From positions 62,001 through 126,000 of the forward strand of contig NZ_BDBF01000022.1 of assembly GCF_001612845.1 (NCBI RefSeq): a stretch of 64,000 nucleotides of DNA, written 5' to 3'. Shown one piece after another: positions 1-8,176 of this stretch; position 1 is the first letter of the stretch; every line of letters starts with the position of its first letter. The notes below the pieces were generated by a model, which was not told the origin of the DNA, searched no databases, and saw only the letters and a list, made by a program, of their open reading frames with translations. The position numbers were made by a program, and so were the translations under genes. This DNA comes from Nocardia elegans NBRC 108235. GTDB lineage: Bacteria > Actinomycetota > Actinomycetes > Mycobacteriales > Mycobacteriaceae.

Positions 1-244
1 GTGTCACACCAGCTCCTGTCGTTCGTTTGGGAATCAGTTTGACGTCTCTCCAGGAAGCTCGCAAATATATCCGCGAAACTTCGCACAGGAATATTCCAGT
101 TTTGGCGACCTCGTGTTGAGCTGAGCGGGCGACCACAGCAGCGGTGAGATCCCAACGGGCTCGTCAGCCAGGAGGTCGCCTCGAAGGTCTTCTACGAGTC
201 GAAGGTTCGCTCATGGACAGCTTTGTGGCAGGTCGGAGGTCGAT

Positions 245-673
245 GTGGTGAGCACACGCCTTCCGGGGAAGAACCGTGTACTGCAGGCGTGTCGCGGGAT
301 CGACTACGGCGATCACCTCGTGTTGCGCCTGGCGCATGATCTCGCAGAGCTGCACGAGCGTCGGCTGAGTGCGGGATCGGATGTAGTTGTCGAAATCGAC
401 CGGGCTCGTGCGAATTTGGTAAAGGGGATCGATGACTGGGCGGCGGCGTCGCTGCCGCCGGCGATCGCTGCCGCTTACGTCCATACCGAAACTGTCGGCG
501 CGATAGTCGACCGCCTTGCTCAGTTCACTGCCCATGCCTTCGCCGCCTTGGCCGGAGGGCCTGTGGCAGATCTGGGAAACGTTTGGGAGCGGCTGGCGGA
601 GTTGGCGATCGGCTACGAGGATCTCGTCGAACAAGTGCATACCGGGCACCGGCGCTTACCCGGCGGGCTCTAG
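245..673 (+). CDS. DUF4254 family protein
   Basis: A 142-aa soluble protein of unknown function. The core reads ACRG..YGDHLVLRLAHDLAELHE near the N-terminus and HTETVGAIVDRLAQFTAHAF in the second half. I recognise this layout from actinobacterial proteins annotated DUF4254, which are abundant in Nocardia. Two consecutive GTG codons open the frame and no strong ribosome site separates them. It is followed by three more plus-strand hypotheticals, but 168 bp lie before the next, so a shared operon is unproven. Family assignment is from memory of the consensus; function is unknown. Confidence 0.75.
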   Translation: MVSTRLPGKNRVLQACRGIDYGDHLVLRLAHDLAELHERRLSAGSDVVVEIDRARANLVKGIDDWAAASLPPAIAAAYVHTETVGAIVDRLAQFTAHAFAALAGGPVADLGNVWERLAELAIGYEDLVEQVHTGHRRLPGGL

Positions 674-841
674 AGCTCGGCTTTCAACTGTTACAAGCGA
701 AGTCGCAATGGAGTTCGCGCGGGGCTGGTCAAACATTCGCCGGTATCTCTGCTGCCCGCGCGATCGGGCTTGTCGCTGCTGCAGGTTTTCACCTTCTGCC
801 CGTAACTGACTGGGCGGCAGACATATCTAGGGGAGGAAGAG

Positions 842-1378
842 ATGGCAGATCAGAGCGCTGGTCCCCCGGGGAGCGATCTTCCGAATATCCCGGTGGAGCC
901 TTCAGCCTCTCGCCCACTGGCAATCGGTATGGTGCGGCCCGATATCTCCGGTGCTGATATTGCGACACATGCTCTCGAAATACAATGTTACGCAGCCTCT
1001 CTCGGCTACCGGTGGCTATTAACCCTCCGGCCTCCAGGTGTCACGGCGGACTCTGTCGGGTACGTCTTGGCGATCGCGGCAGGGATGGATGTGTCAGCCA
1101 TCCTCGTTCCCGATCTCGACCACATCGACAATCGAGCGGAACGTATCACGGCCGGTTTCGATCTCGTTACCGTTTCTCCCGCGCGACTGTGGCGCCGCGG
1201 AGAAGTGGGGCCTATTGCGGTGCAATCACTTCCGCTGAATGACTGCACCTTCGAACCGACTCAACTCGAACGCGACTGTGCCCGTCGGCTGTGGGAGGTG
1301 CATCGCGACTGCTTCCCTGACTGCCTGGCCAGGCTCGCGGCGAGCGCGGCACTGTCGGCGCTGGATGAAGTGGATTGA
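842..1378 (+). CDS. Resolvase-fold-like hypothetical protein (paralog 1)
   Basis: A 178-aa protein with a good ribosome site (GGGGAGGAAGAG) before ATG. After a variable 25-residue start it reads IGMVRPDISGADIATHALEI..YAASLGY. This parallels the next gene (IGYLRRDVSG...IRSLAKRLGY) and loosely resembles the N-terminal fold of serine recombinases (YxRVS...Q...L...G). Both proteins share a second block, ILVPDLDHIDN versus VFVPSVDHFEG, and a third, DLVTVSPARLW versus DVITVEPEYTY. The canonical catalytic Ser context is not preserved, so recombinase activity is doubtful. Resolvase-like fold is inference; function unknown. Confidence 0.7.
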   Translation: MADQSAGPPGSDLPNIPVEPSASRPLAIGMVRPDISGADIATHALEIQCYAASLGYRWLLTLRPPGVTADSVGYVLAIAAGMDVSAILVPDLDHIDNRAERITAGFDLVTVSPARLWRRGEVGPIAVQSLPLNDCTFEPTQLERDCARRLWEVHRDCFPDCLARLAASAALSALDEVD

Positions 1379-1495
1379 TCGCCGCTCGCGTCGTTTCGTT
1401 GCCCTGCGGCGGCCGATCCCGCTTTCCGCATTCACTGCTCGGAACTGCTGCCAAGGGCGACCAACCAACTGCTACGCATTCGAAAGCGAGGAACC

Positions 1496-1837
1496 ATGCG
1501 CATTGATGCCATTGGCTACCTGCGTCGGGATGTCTCCGGCGTGCGTCAACCGTGGGATGAGATCCAGATCCGTTCGCTGGCAAAACGACTCGGCTACAAC
1601 CTGCGCAAGATCATCACCTTCACGACCGAGGTCGACGACGTCGGGGTTCGGGTCCGCAACATTGCCGAACGGCTCGGCGTCGAGGCTGTGTTCGTCCCGA
1701 GCGTCGACCACTTCGAGGGCGGTGTAGTCCCCGCGAAGCTGGTAGAAGTCGCCGATGTGATCACCGTCGAACCCGAATACACCTATGCGCGATGGGCTAG
1801 CGGAGAACTGCCGGCCGAGATCGGGGGCGACCAGTGA
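1496..1837 (+). CDS. Resolvase-fold-like hypothetical protein (paralog 2)
   Basis: A 113-aa protein preceded by GAGGA five bases before ATG. It is a short paralog of the gene 117 bp upstream, with the same three blocks: YLRRDVSG, RSLAKRLGY and VFVPSVDHFEG followed by VADVITVEPEYTYAR. The N-terminus resembles the first strand and loop of serine-recombinase domains (YxR.xS). It ends after about 110 residues, so there is no DNA-binding C-terminus. Similar stand-alone small proteins occur in Nocardia genomes as far as I recall. A regulatory or vestigial role is possible; nothing in the sequence settles it. Confidence 0.7.
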   Translation: MRIDAIGYLRRDVSGVRQPWDEIQIRSLAKRLGYNLRKIITFTTEVDDVGVRVRNIAERLGVEAVFVPSVDHFEGGVVPAKLVEVADVITVEPEYTYARWASGELPAEIGGDQ

Positions 1838-2007
1838 CGGCAACGTTAGAACGGGCCGGGTGGAGTGCGGAACGCTCACTGATCCAGTCCAATTACCGGA
1901 CGGCCGCCGGCGGTCGCGGCGTATACGGCGGACGCCCTCCGGGTCGATGGCTTGGCAGTACTCGGGTACGGTCACCAACCCCTGCGGCTGACAAGGAGCG
2001 ACCAAGG

Positions 2008-2406
2008 ATGAGCGAACAGGGTGGCTGGGATGAATTCGTGGTGGCGCTATGCGATTTGGCGGTGAAGTACGACGCTGATGCATTTCTCCACGAGTCGCTG
2101 GTGCTTCTCACGGCACGCGCGATACCGCCGCGCGATAAGGCGGGGAGGATCGCGGTCACCCGGTTCGACGACGAAGCTGCCCGGATAGAAACCGGATGGT
2201 GTTTCAACATCGTCACCGACTACGTCGCCGAGGACACCACTCAGCCGGTGCCCGCACTGAGGCTCGTCGAAGCGATCTGTCGCGGTGATGCCGAAGAGCA
2301 CTGCTTGATCGATGAGGACGGTCGTTGGGTCGGAGTTCTCCTCGATGCATGGGGGAAGGTGGCAACTGGATGTCGGGTGACCACGACCGGCCCGAGAAGA
2401 GGGTGA
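2008..2406 (+). CDS. Hypothetical protein
   Basis: A 132-aa acidic protein I do not recognise. The ATG at this position is preferred over an upstream in-frame start because AAGGAG lies 10 bases before it and the 58 extra upstream residues look like untranslated sequence. The protein has a helical start (WDEFVVALCDLAVKYDADAF) and an alternating hydrophobic middle (WCFNIVTDYVAEDT), with no membrane segment or signal peptide. It is the last of four plus-strand hypotheticals and faces the convergent ESX effector module. Confidence 0.65.
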   Translation: MSEQGGWDEFVVALCDLAVKYDADAFLHESLVLLTARAIPPRDKAGRIAVTRFDDEAARIETGWCFNIVTDYVAEDTTQPVPALRLVEAICRGDAEEHCLIDEDGRWVGVLLDAWGKVATGCRVTTTGPRRG

Positions 2407-2547
2407 CGCGACGGTTTCCGCGCTGGAGCGACGCTCAATGACAGCTACCGCAGCCCGGCAACGTTCGTCGACCGGGCCGTTCGCCGCCGGGGTCTACCTG
2501 TCGGTGTGGGGCTGCCGTATGACGTTGGGACCGAATGTGTGTGCCGC

Positions 2548-2811
2548 TTAGTCCTGGCCCCCCTCGTGGCGTTTGCGCCGTTGCTCGTTGACGTAGTCCT
2601 CGTATTCGGTGCCCTCGAAGTCGTATCCGCCGTAGCGGTCGGACAGGTGGAATTTCTGGTCTTCGGGGATCTCCTTGCGACGCTGTTCGAAGGCAGCAAA
2701 CGCGGCGTTGATCTCGTCCATCTCTTCGGGGGTGGTATTGGTCTCGGTGGTGCGTTCGAACGTTTTTCCGCCGATGTGCACGCGGTCGGGGTTGTCGTCG
2801 GTGGTGCTCAT
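2548..2811 (-). CDS. Small acidic protein, candidate immunity protein
   Basis: An 87-aa very acidic, soluble protein starting 12 bp after the stop of the ADP-ribosyltransferase-type effector on the same strand. An AAGGAG-type site lies just upstream of its ATG. It contains KTFERTTETN and RYGGYDFEGTEYEDYVNEQR and no recognisable domain. A small ORF directly behind a polymorphic toxin is the standard position of an immunity gene, so cytoplasmic neutralisation of the ART domain is a reasonable inference, but no sequence motif proves it. Confidence 0.65.
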   Translation of the reverse strand: MSTTDDNPDRVHIGGKTFERTTETNTTPEEMDEINAAFAAFEQRRKEIPEDQKFHLSDRYGGYDFEGTEYEDYVNEQRRKRHEGGQD

Positions 2812-2823
2812 GGGGCTCCTTAT

Positions 2824-4329
2824 CTAGTGCTCGATCATGCGGATGACGGTGCGTCCGCTGGCGGGGTCGGTGAACCGTTCGGTGACATCGAACTTGGTGC
2901 CGCTGCGGAACAGCACTTCCTGTTCGTGGGCCACTGTCGGGTTTGCGTACTGGGATATGTCTTTGCCGGTCTTCGAGAAGATTTGGAACTCGACGTCTCC
3001 TGCGAACGGTGTGCCGTTCTCGGCGGCGGAGGTCGAGGTGAACGCGTCCTCGGTGATGGTGGTGTTGGGCTGGTATTTGGCCAGCACCTCCGGCGGCATC
3101 TCGCTGGAGTCGACGCGCCGCGACACGACGCCGCGATGGTCGGGCAGTTTCGACAAGGCTTCGTTGACATTGTCGACGCGGAACTGCAGTGCGTCGCTGC
3201 CCTCGACGCGACCGTTGCGGATGGCGGCGTTCAGTTCGCGTCCCCCAGAGGTGCTGTAGTCCAGCAATGCGTCGGAATCCTTCCCGGTCCAGCCCGCCGG
3301 GTCCACTCGCGCCGGCGCCGGGGGCTTTTCGATGGTGGGCGGCTTTTTGATGTCTTCGCTGAGTTTGGCCAGGTTCTCCAGTTCTTTCGAGCTTTTTGCC
3401 AGGTCTTGTTCGACCTTGATGCCTTTCTCCAGTTTGTGGCCGGCTTTCCAGGCGTCGATGATCGCGCGGATCGGGGCGGCGAAGCGGGCGGCGATCTCGG
3501 CTACTTTCGCCGACGCGATCGCGGCGCCGATACCGAAGGTGACGAACGAGGTCGCGACGCCGATGGCCGCGGTGATCGCGACCTCTTTGAGCAGTTCTTT
3601 GCCAAGGTCTTCGAGTTGATGCTTGAGGTCTTCACGTAGCTTGGCCAGCGCGTCGTGGTGTTCGGTGCACGCACCGGCGAGCGCTCCGAATGCTCCGGTG
3701 ACCGCGGTGACACCGGTTTTGAGCTGGGCGAGATCATCGGTGATGAACTGGGTTTCCGGGGATTGGATCGCGGCGAATATGCCGGTGACCCGGTCGATTT
3801 CGGTAGGCAGATTCGCCACCGCTTCGGCTGCTGCCAACTGGGACCAGGCGGTGGCGATGTTGCCCAGTTTGCCGGTGTCGCCGTTGGGGACGGTGATGCC
3901 GATCTTCTCGGCGAGCTTGACCCCACCGTCTTCGAGGCCGTTGCTCGGCCCACCGGCCGAGGGCAGCGGCACTCGGCAGAGGTAGACCGCGGGGGTCGGG
4001 GCGGCGGGTCGTTCCGGTGGTGCGCCGCGCTCGCCGATGGTGGAGTTGTAGTCGGCGAGGGCGTGGTTGTAACCCATTTCGCGCAGCACCGCGGCGTAGC
4101 CGTCGAGCGCTTCGGCGGCGTGCACGGCGGTGTTCATCGCCTCGTAGGCGTGCTGGTCGTAGCTTTGGGCCCACTTGGTGGCTTCGTCGTAGGTGCCGGA
4201 CATGTGCTGGCAGTCGGCCAGGGCGTCCCATTTGCCGTCGACGGCGTTGAACAGGTTTTCCGCGGCGGTGTGCAGTGCGGCGGCGGCGTCGTAGTAGACG
4301 CTGGGCTGCACGGCGAGAGGTGTGGTCAC
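2824..4329 (-). CDS. ESX-type polymorphic toxin with C-terminal ADP-ribosyltransferase domain
   Basis: A 501-aa protein with GTG start two bases after the stop of the upstream WXG100 gene. Residues 1-100 are helical and WXG/PPE-like (W34, W53, GTYDEATKWAQSYDQHAYE). Residues about 265-300 are hydrophobic and Ala/Gly-rich, and a Pro/Lys linker follows near 330-350. The C-terminal 150 residues carry the R-S-E signature of arginine-type ADP-ribosyltransferases: Arg 404/405 in VVSRR, S432-T433-S434 in AFTSTS, and E469-Q470-E471 in HEQEVLF. This matches the ADPrib_exo_Tox family. It probably modifies a target protein after ESX-type export with help from the two WXG100 partners. An intact catalytic set suggests an active toxin. 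Confidence 0.85.
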   Translation of the reverse strand: MTTPLAVQPSVYYDAAAALHTAAENLFNAVDGKWDALADCQHMSGTYDEATKWAQSYDQHAYEAMNTAVHAAEALDGYAAVLREMGYNHALADYNSTIGERGAPPERPAAPTPAVYLCRVPLPSAGGPSNGLEDGGVKLAEKIGITVPNGDTGKLGNIATAWSQLAAAEAVANLPTEIDRVTGIFAAIQSPETQFITDDLAQLKTGVTAVTGAFGALAGACTEHHDALAKLREDLKHQLEDLGKELLKEVAITAAIGVATSFVTFGIGAAIASAKVAEIAARFAAPIRAIIDAWKAGHKLEKGIKVEQDLAKSSKELENLAKLSEDIKKPPTIEKPPAPARVDPAGWTGKDSDALLDYSTSGGRELNAAIRNGRVEGSDALQFRVDNVNEALSKLPDHRGVVSRRVDSSEMPPEVLAKYQPNTTITEDAFTSTSAAENGTPFAGDVEFQIFSKTGKDISQYANPTVAHEQEVLFRSGTKFDVTERFTDPASGRTVIRMIEH

Positions 4330-4331
4330 CC

Positions 4332-4640
4332 TCAGCGCCCCAGGAGTTTGAGGTTGGCCGCTACGGCGTTGCTGTAGTGGCCGTGCGCGGCCGCGGCGGC
4401 GGCGCGCATCTTCTCGATACCGTCGTGGACCTCTTCGGCGGCTTTCATCCACTCCTGGTGTGCGGCACGGTGTTTGTCGGCGCCTGCGCCGGTCCAGCTT
4501 TGATGCGCGGCCGCGACGCGTGCGTCCAAACCGGCCAGGCTGTCGGCGACAAAGCCCTGCAGGCCCGCGATGGCGGCGGTGACGGCGTCGAGGTGATCCA
4601 GATCGACGCGGTAGCCGTCACCCGGTGTGGGTGTAGTCAT
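4332..4640 (-). CDS. WXG100 family protein (ESX secretion partner)
   Basis: A 102-aa helical protein with the WXG turn at W49-T-G51 (HQSWTGAGADKH) between two predicted helices, the hallmark of ESAT-6/CFP-10-like proteins. It ends two bases before the GTG of the toxin gene, so the two are translationally linked. Such proteins form helical hairpins that pair with the N-terminal region of ESX effectors and guide export. No signal peptide is present, as expected. No ESX core gene (EccC and others) lies in this window. Confidence 0.85.
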   Translation of the reverse strand: MTTPTPGDGYRVDLDHLDAVTAAIAGLQGFVADSLAGLDARVAAAHQSWTGAGADKHRAAHQEWMKAAEEVHDGIEKMRAAAAAAHGHYSNAVAANLKLLGR

Positions 4641-4659
4641 GAGTGCTGTCCCACTTCAT

Positions 4660-5034
4660 TCACATATTGAGCAACGGGCCGGTCGGTCCCCCCGGCTGAG
4701 TCGCGGTGCTCGTGCCCATATTCAGCGCGGCGAGGCCGCTGGCAGTGCGGTCGTCGACGGATGCGTAGGACACCGCGACCACACCGAGTAGTTCGGCCAT
4801 GACAGCCAACGCGTCGAGGACTTCCAGCGCACCGGTTTTCGCTTCGTCCCAGCCGGTCAGATAGGCGTCAGCGGCCGCGCCTTTCCACGTGGACATCAGG
4901 CCGACGACTTCGCTGTCGGCGCTGCGGATGCCGTTGACGAGCGCCTCGGCGGTCAACTGCACGAACTTCCCGGCGTCTTGCACCTCGGTCGGCACCGCTG
5001 TGAACGCAGCGGCCGATCCCTGCGGATCTGTCAC
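4660..5034 (-). CDS. WXG100 family protein (ESX secretion partner)
   Basis: A 124-aa protein, first gene of the minus-strand effector operon. GTG start chosen because GAGGGAGG lies seven bases upstream; a longer in-frame extension is Arg-rich and unlikely. The WXG motif is W50-K-G52 (STWKGAAADAYLTGWDE), flanked by helical segments. It is spaced 19 bp from the second WXG100 gene. Two different WXG100-type proteins ahead of a toxin resemble the two small partners needed by LXG-type effectors in other Gram-positives; this parallel is inference. Confidence 0.85.
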   Translation of the reverse strand: MTDPQGSAAAFTAVPTEVQDAGKFVQLTAEALVNGIRSADSEVVGLMSTWKGAAADAYLTGWDEAKTGALEVLDALAVMAELLGVVAVSYASVDDRTASGLAALNMGTSTATQPGGPTGPLLNM

Positions 5035-5527
5035 AGAAACCTCCCTCGTCCAGATGTCAGGGTGGAACCGAGAGCGCGAAAGGCGGCCACCAAGCCTGGA
5101 CACAGTAACGATCGGGTCCCAGGCTGTCGCATCCACCCGGGAAACCGGACTGTCGGGCGGAGGAAAATTCCCGCTACTCGGCAACTCTCCTACCCGGTAG
5201 CGGATCCTCCAGAGATACGATCGCCGGGCCCGACCCGAAGACATCACCCAACCTCCTCCACGCCCGTGAGCATCACGGCAGCGGACGGAAACACCGTGTG
5301 ACGCAGGGTTTTAATCGATGAGCGCGAGGCGAATACCCGCTTCGCTCATCTCGAGTTCCTCGACACCTGACCGACCCAGTCCCTCCTCGGCGTTCTCGAA
5401 CGTGGTTGTGCACTCGAGGCTTCCCCGTTGGGGGCACAACAGTGAAGTCGAAGACCACCCGCGACGCGTAGCCGACCACCCAGACCAGCCCGCACGACCG
5501 CCTACGCGCAAGCTCGGCGGCCTTGGC
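5035..5527 (-). other. Stretch without a supported gene
   Basis: About 490 bp upstream of the effector operon. Overlapping frames on both strands are present, but none has a ribosome site, a family motif or convincing codon use. A minus-strand frame near 5311-5420 ends in an acidic stretch (GVEELEMSEAGIRLALID) that could be the tail of a decayed gene. The promoter for the effector operon should lie near 5040-5100 but I cannot place it. Confidence 0.4.
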
Positions 5528-5827
5528 TCAGCCGAAGAAGGTTTCGGCGACGGCTTGGGCGCCAACTGCGGCCGAGGCACCGGCGGCCGCCGCTGCGACG
5601 CGTACGGCTGGCCAATTGCCTTGCTGCGGCGGAGATTTGTCCACTATCGGGGCGATCTCGCTGAACAGGACGGCCAACATGTCGTTCAGCACGAACGAAG
5701 CTGTTCCGGCGGCGAGAGCCGGTCCGGTACGACGAGCAGCGCAAGCCCGATCGAATGACCCAGCACCACTTCGTGTCCGGACCGACCCAACAAACGCTGC
5801 GCCAGAAGAATCTCGTCCGTTTGTCAC
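5528..5827 (-). CDS. Hypothetical protein (doubtful)
   Basis: A possible 99-aa protein starting at GTG with GGGAGAG just upstream. The middle (FVLNDMLAVLFSEIAPIVDK) looks like real amphipathic protein and the tail is Ala-rich (AAAAAGASAAVGAQAVAE). No family is recognised. Longer antisense frames cover the same bases, so coding potential is uncertain. It is the best candidate gene in a 1.1-kb gap. Confidence 0.35.
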   Translation of the reverse strand: MTNGRDSSGAAFVGSVRTRSGAGSFDRACAARRTGPALAAGTASFVLNDMLAVLFSEIAPIVDKSPPQQGNWPAVRVAAAAAGASAAVGAQAVAETFFG

Positions 5828-5903
5828 ACTCTCCCGATTTCGGTCGTCGGATGGGTGAAGGAAGCGAACGACCGGAACGGCACTGCGAATCGAGGAGCGA
5901 ACT

Positions 5904-5962
5904 ATGACTACAGACCATCGTGTATCCCGTCAACGACCTGGTGAAGGCTGAGGCCTTCCAAC
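5904..5962 (+). pseudogene. Remnant of a glyoxalase/VOC-family gene (N-terminal fragment)
   Basis: Reading from 5908 gives LQTIVYPVNDLVKAEAF, which matches the first strand and loop of VOC/glyoxalase proteins (typically TLQTVIYPVxDLxxAKAF). An ATG with GAGGAGCG upstream sits at 5904 but in another frame, as if bases had been lost between ATG and the conserved part. The similarity stops after about 18 residues. I read it as the broken 5-prime end of a lost gene. The fragment is short, so chance is not excluded. Confidence 0.4.
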
Positions 5963-6159
5963 CTGACGCCTCCGCGCAAACACCGACCGTCGTGCCTGTG
6001 CGCCCCGCCTTCCCAGCCCAGATGGCCGCCCGGTGGCCGCAATGAGCACGCGGCACTACGTTGTGATGTGCGCGACACGACCCAGCAATCCCCGAATACA
6101 CACATTTGCCGGGCCACGACCCGGCGCCAGCTGAAAACTCGAGACAGGAACATGTTCGA

Positions 6160-6786
6160 ATGAGAAGCTTTGCCGTCGCATTTCCATGCCTGGTGGCAGC
6201 GACGCTCGTTGCCGGCACGTTCGGGACCGCGTCCGCGGACCCGGTGGCGGACACATCGCGCGAGGTCGTCACCGACGACGGTTGGCAAGTGCGAGTCAGC
6301 AAGGTCGCGGAGAATCTGGATCGTGTTCCGAACCTGGCCGAATCACCGTTCACCCGTGAGGGATTCGTCGGGCTGAAGGCGATCGCGGACATCACCGGAC
6401 ATGGTCGGGTGCCGGTCGACTCGGGGAGTGTGACTGTGGGGTATCAGATCGGTTGCCAGGTCGATGTATCCAACGGGATGACCGTCGGGCTGTCTGCGGC
6501 GATCGGACCCAACGTGGGCATTTCGGTGGGCGGTGTGAACGCCGGTGGAAGCGCGCTGGCGATTCCCAGCGTGTCCTTCTCACCGAAGCCGGGCACGATC
6601 ACCACCGTGCCACTGGGAACGAAGCAGCTCACCGGCGCGCATGCCTCGATCACCGTTGATCAGGTGCAGATCAAAGTCGACGCGTGTATGGGGCCGGTGA
6701 GCTTGCGCTCGTACGCGGCCGTGTCCACTTCGACTGCCGACGCCGACACCTACGTCGCCGTGTACGGCGACCCGATATGGCTGTGA
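6160..6786 (+). CDS. MspA family porin
   Basis: A 208-aa exported protein. Residues 1-26 form a signal peptide ending ASA before DPVAD. The mature part has family landmarks: DGWQVRVSKVAENLDRVPNL near its start, GLKAIADITGHG, TVGYQIGCQVDVS, and a final segment KVDACMGPVSLRSYA. MspA-type porins form octameric channels in the mycolic-acid outer membrane for hydrophilic solutes. The ATG follows ACAGGAAC and begins the signal peptide directly. The next gene, also exported, overlaps its 3-prime end by 10 bp, so the two are probably co-transcribed. Confidence 0.9.
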   Translation: MRSFAVAFPCLVAATLVAGTFGTASADPVADTSREVVTDDGWQVRVSKVAENLDRVPNLAESPFTREGFVGLKAIADITGHGRVPVDSGSVTVGYQIGCQVDVSNGMTVGLSAAIGPNVGISVGGVNAGGSALAIPSVSFSPKPGTITTVPLGTKQLTGAHASITVDQVQIKVDACMGPVSLRSYAAVSTSTADADTYVAVYGDPIWL

Positions 6787-7085
6787 CGCCGATGCGTGTC
6801 AGGTACTTCTACTCGATTACGGTCGCGCTGGCGATCTCCGCGTGCTCGGTTCCCATTGCCCGCGCCGACGCGGCGGTGCCCGCCAACACCTGCAACGGGA
6901 CGCAATCCACCGTGGAATCCTGCCCACCCAAGCCATCGGGCGGGGGCACTCGATCACCGGGTCTGCCGCTGCCGCAGCTGGTTTCGCCGCCCCGAAACCC
7001 GAATCGCCCGAGCCCGGGAGGTCTGGCTTCTGCGCTCCCCTTGCCTCCACCCGGTCCCCCCGCGGCCGAACCCATCGTCGAGTAG
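6777..7085 (+). CDS. Small proline-rich secreted protein
   Basis: A 102-aa protein overlapping the end of the porin gene by 10 bp; an alternative ATG is five codons later. The N-terminus MRVRYFYSITVALAIS is a signal sequence followed by ACSVPIARADA. ISAC could serve as a lipobox, while ARADA fits signal peptidase I, so lipoprotein or secreted protein are both possible. The mature part is Pro-rich with one close Cys pair region (NTCNGTQSTVESCPPKP). Small Pro-rich exported proteins behind MspA porin genes are known to me in Nocardia, but their role is not. Confidence 0.65.
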   Translation: MAVTPMRVRYFYSITVALAISACSVPIARADAAVPANTCNGTQSTVESCPPKPSGGGTRSPGLPLPQLVSPPRNPNRPSPGGLASALPLPPPGPPAAEPIVE

Positions 7086-7533
7086 CCGAATCCTCCTCCG
7101 TCACAGGGGCAGAGAGGGTTTCGCGCCGCACGGACTTTCGACCAGGAGCGGACAACCTGCGCCGGCGAGGAATTCCGGGACCATTTCGGCCCGGGCCTCG
7201 CCGGGGCGGACCCGACCCGGCTCGGCCAAGCCACGGGCCCCTGATGCGATCGCGTCGCTCACCGGGCTTGTTCCCGGTATGCCATAGTTTAGATGAGCTT
7301 CGAAGCTATTCCGCGCCAACATTTTTCGGTAAGTACGGATGTTGGACATCGAGACGGATCGATATGGAAGCCGATACCGCTCACCTGGCGCCCGGGCCGC
7401 ACGACACCATCCATTTCGGTCTCCCGCCGCGCGGTGCTCCATCGGTGCTGGACATGAACCTTCCGATCGATAGCGGTGCCGGGCCGTATGGCCTTGTTTT
7501 CGGTTCCATCGAGGGGTGCCCCTATGGGATTCG
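7086..7533 (+). other. Stretch without a supported gene
   Basis: About 450 bp between the secreted protein gene and a convergent minus-strand gene. Frames on both strands lack ribosome sites and family motifs. The part from 7285 to 7345 is AT-richer than its surroundings, which would suit a promoter or an old insertion boundary, but I see no repeat or hairpin there. Confidence 0.4.
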
Positions 7534-7845
7534 TCAGGGGTGGGGTGGGGTGTTGAGGTGTTCGGTGAGGTCGTCGAGGCATGCCTCGAGGTCTTGTCGG
7601 TCGGCGAACTCGTAGTGGGTGCTGGTGCCGGCTCCGGTGATGAGGCTGGCGACGTCGAGTTCGGCCTCGCCACTGGTCCAGACGGTAAGTTGAGCGGCCG
7701 TGTGGGTGTTTCCGCAGGTAACCCAGGCTGCGGACTTGTCACGGGTCGGGCCGAGGGTGAGTTCCCAGTTGGTGCCTTCGGACTCCCAGCTCTGGCTGCG
7801 GTCCTGGATGGCGGCCGTGAAGGCGGTGAGGTCGAACTCGGTCAT
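7534..7845 (-). CDS. Small immunity-like hypothetical protein
   Basis: A 103-aa soluble acidic protein starting at ATG. After a helix (FDLTAFTAAIQDRSQSWE) come alternating strands with Trp-centred blocks: WELTLGPTRDKSAAWVTC, AQLTVWTSGEAELDV, then a closing helix LEACLDDLTEHLN. The layout resembles small polymorphic-toxin immunity proteins; I recall the TriTu family as similar but cannot verify it. It lies directly downstream of a decayed IS110-type transposase, suggesting an accessory origin. No toxin gene is adjacent, so the immunity role is only a guess. Confidence 0.65.
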   Translation of the reverse strand: MTEFDLTAFTAAIQDRSQSWESEGTNWELTLGPTRDKSAAWVTCGNTHTAAQLTVWTSGEAELDVASLITGAGTSTHYEFADRQDLEACLDDLTEHLNTPPHP

Positions 7846-7894
7846 GCTGTGATCTTCCAAGAGTTCGTCAGGCTGCCGAACTGCCGGCGTCGGG

Positions 7895-8137
7895 TGGGTT
7901 GGTGGGGCTGCTCGTCGCGGACCATGGTGTAGATGACGTCGCAGCGGCGTCTGGCCGGCAGATGAGGGCGGCGTTGCGTTTCTTGCCCTCGGCGCGTTTC
8001 CGGTCCTAGTAAGTCCTGCTGGCGGAGTCGTGCAGCGCGGCGAACGCGGCCAGGACGAACGCGCGTTTGAGCTTGTGGTTGCCGAACCGGGCGGGGTGCT
8101 CGCCGCTGATGGAGGTTTCGGAGCGGTGGGTGACTGC
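7895..8137 (-). pseudogene. IS110-family transposase, C-terminal remnant
   Basis: The minus strand encodes the conserved C-terminal domain of IS110-type transposases in two frames. The first runs from about 8137: AVTHRSETSISGEHPARFGN, then KLKRAFVLAAFAALHDSASR, TY, a TAG stop where the family has Tyr, then DRKRAEGKKRNAALI. After a one-base shift it continues as LPARRRCDVIYTMVRDEQ. The N-terminal catalytic part is absent. One nonsense change and one frameshift within 80 codons show it is dead. No element ends are visible. Confidence 0.8.
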
Positions 8138-8176
8138 TCTCCCACATCTTGTCGCGACGGCCGACGGCGGTGGGTG

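Noticed and set aside
2506..3639. 377-codon plus-strand frame over the toxin gene
   Set aside because: Antisense shadow; the minus strand has the ADP-ribosyltransferase motifs and operon spacing.
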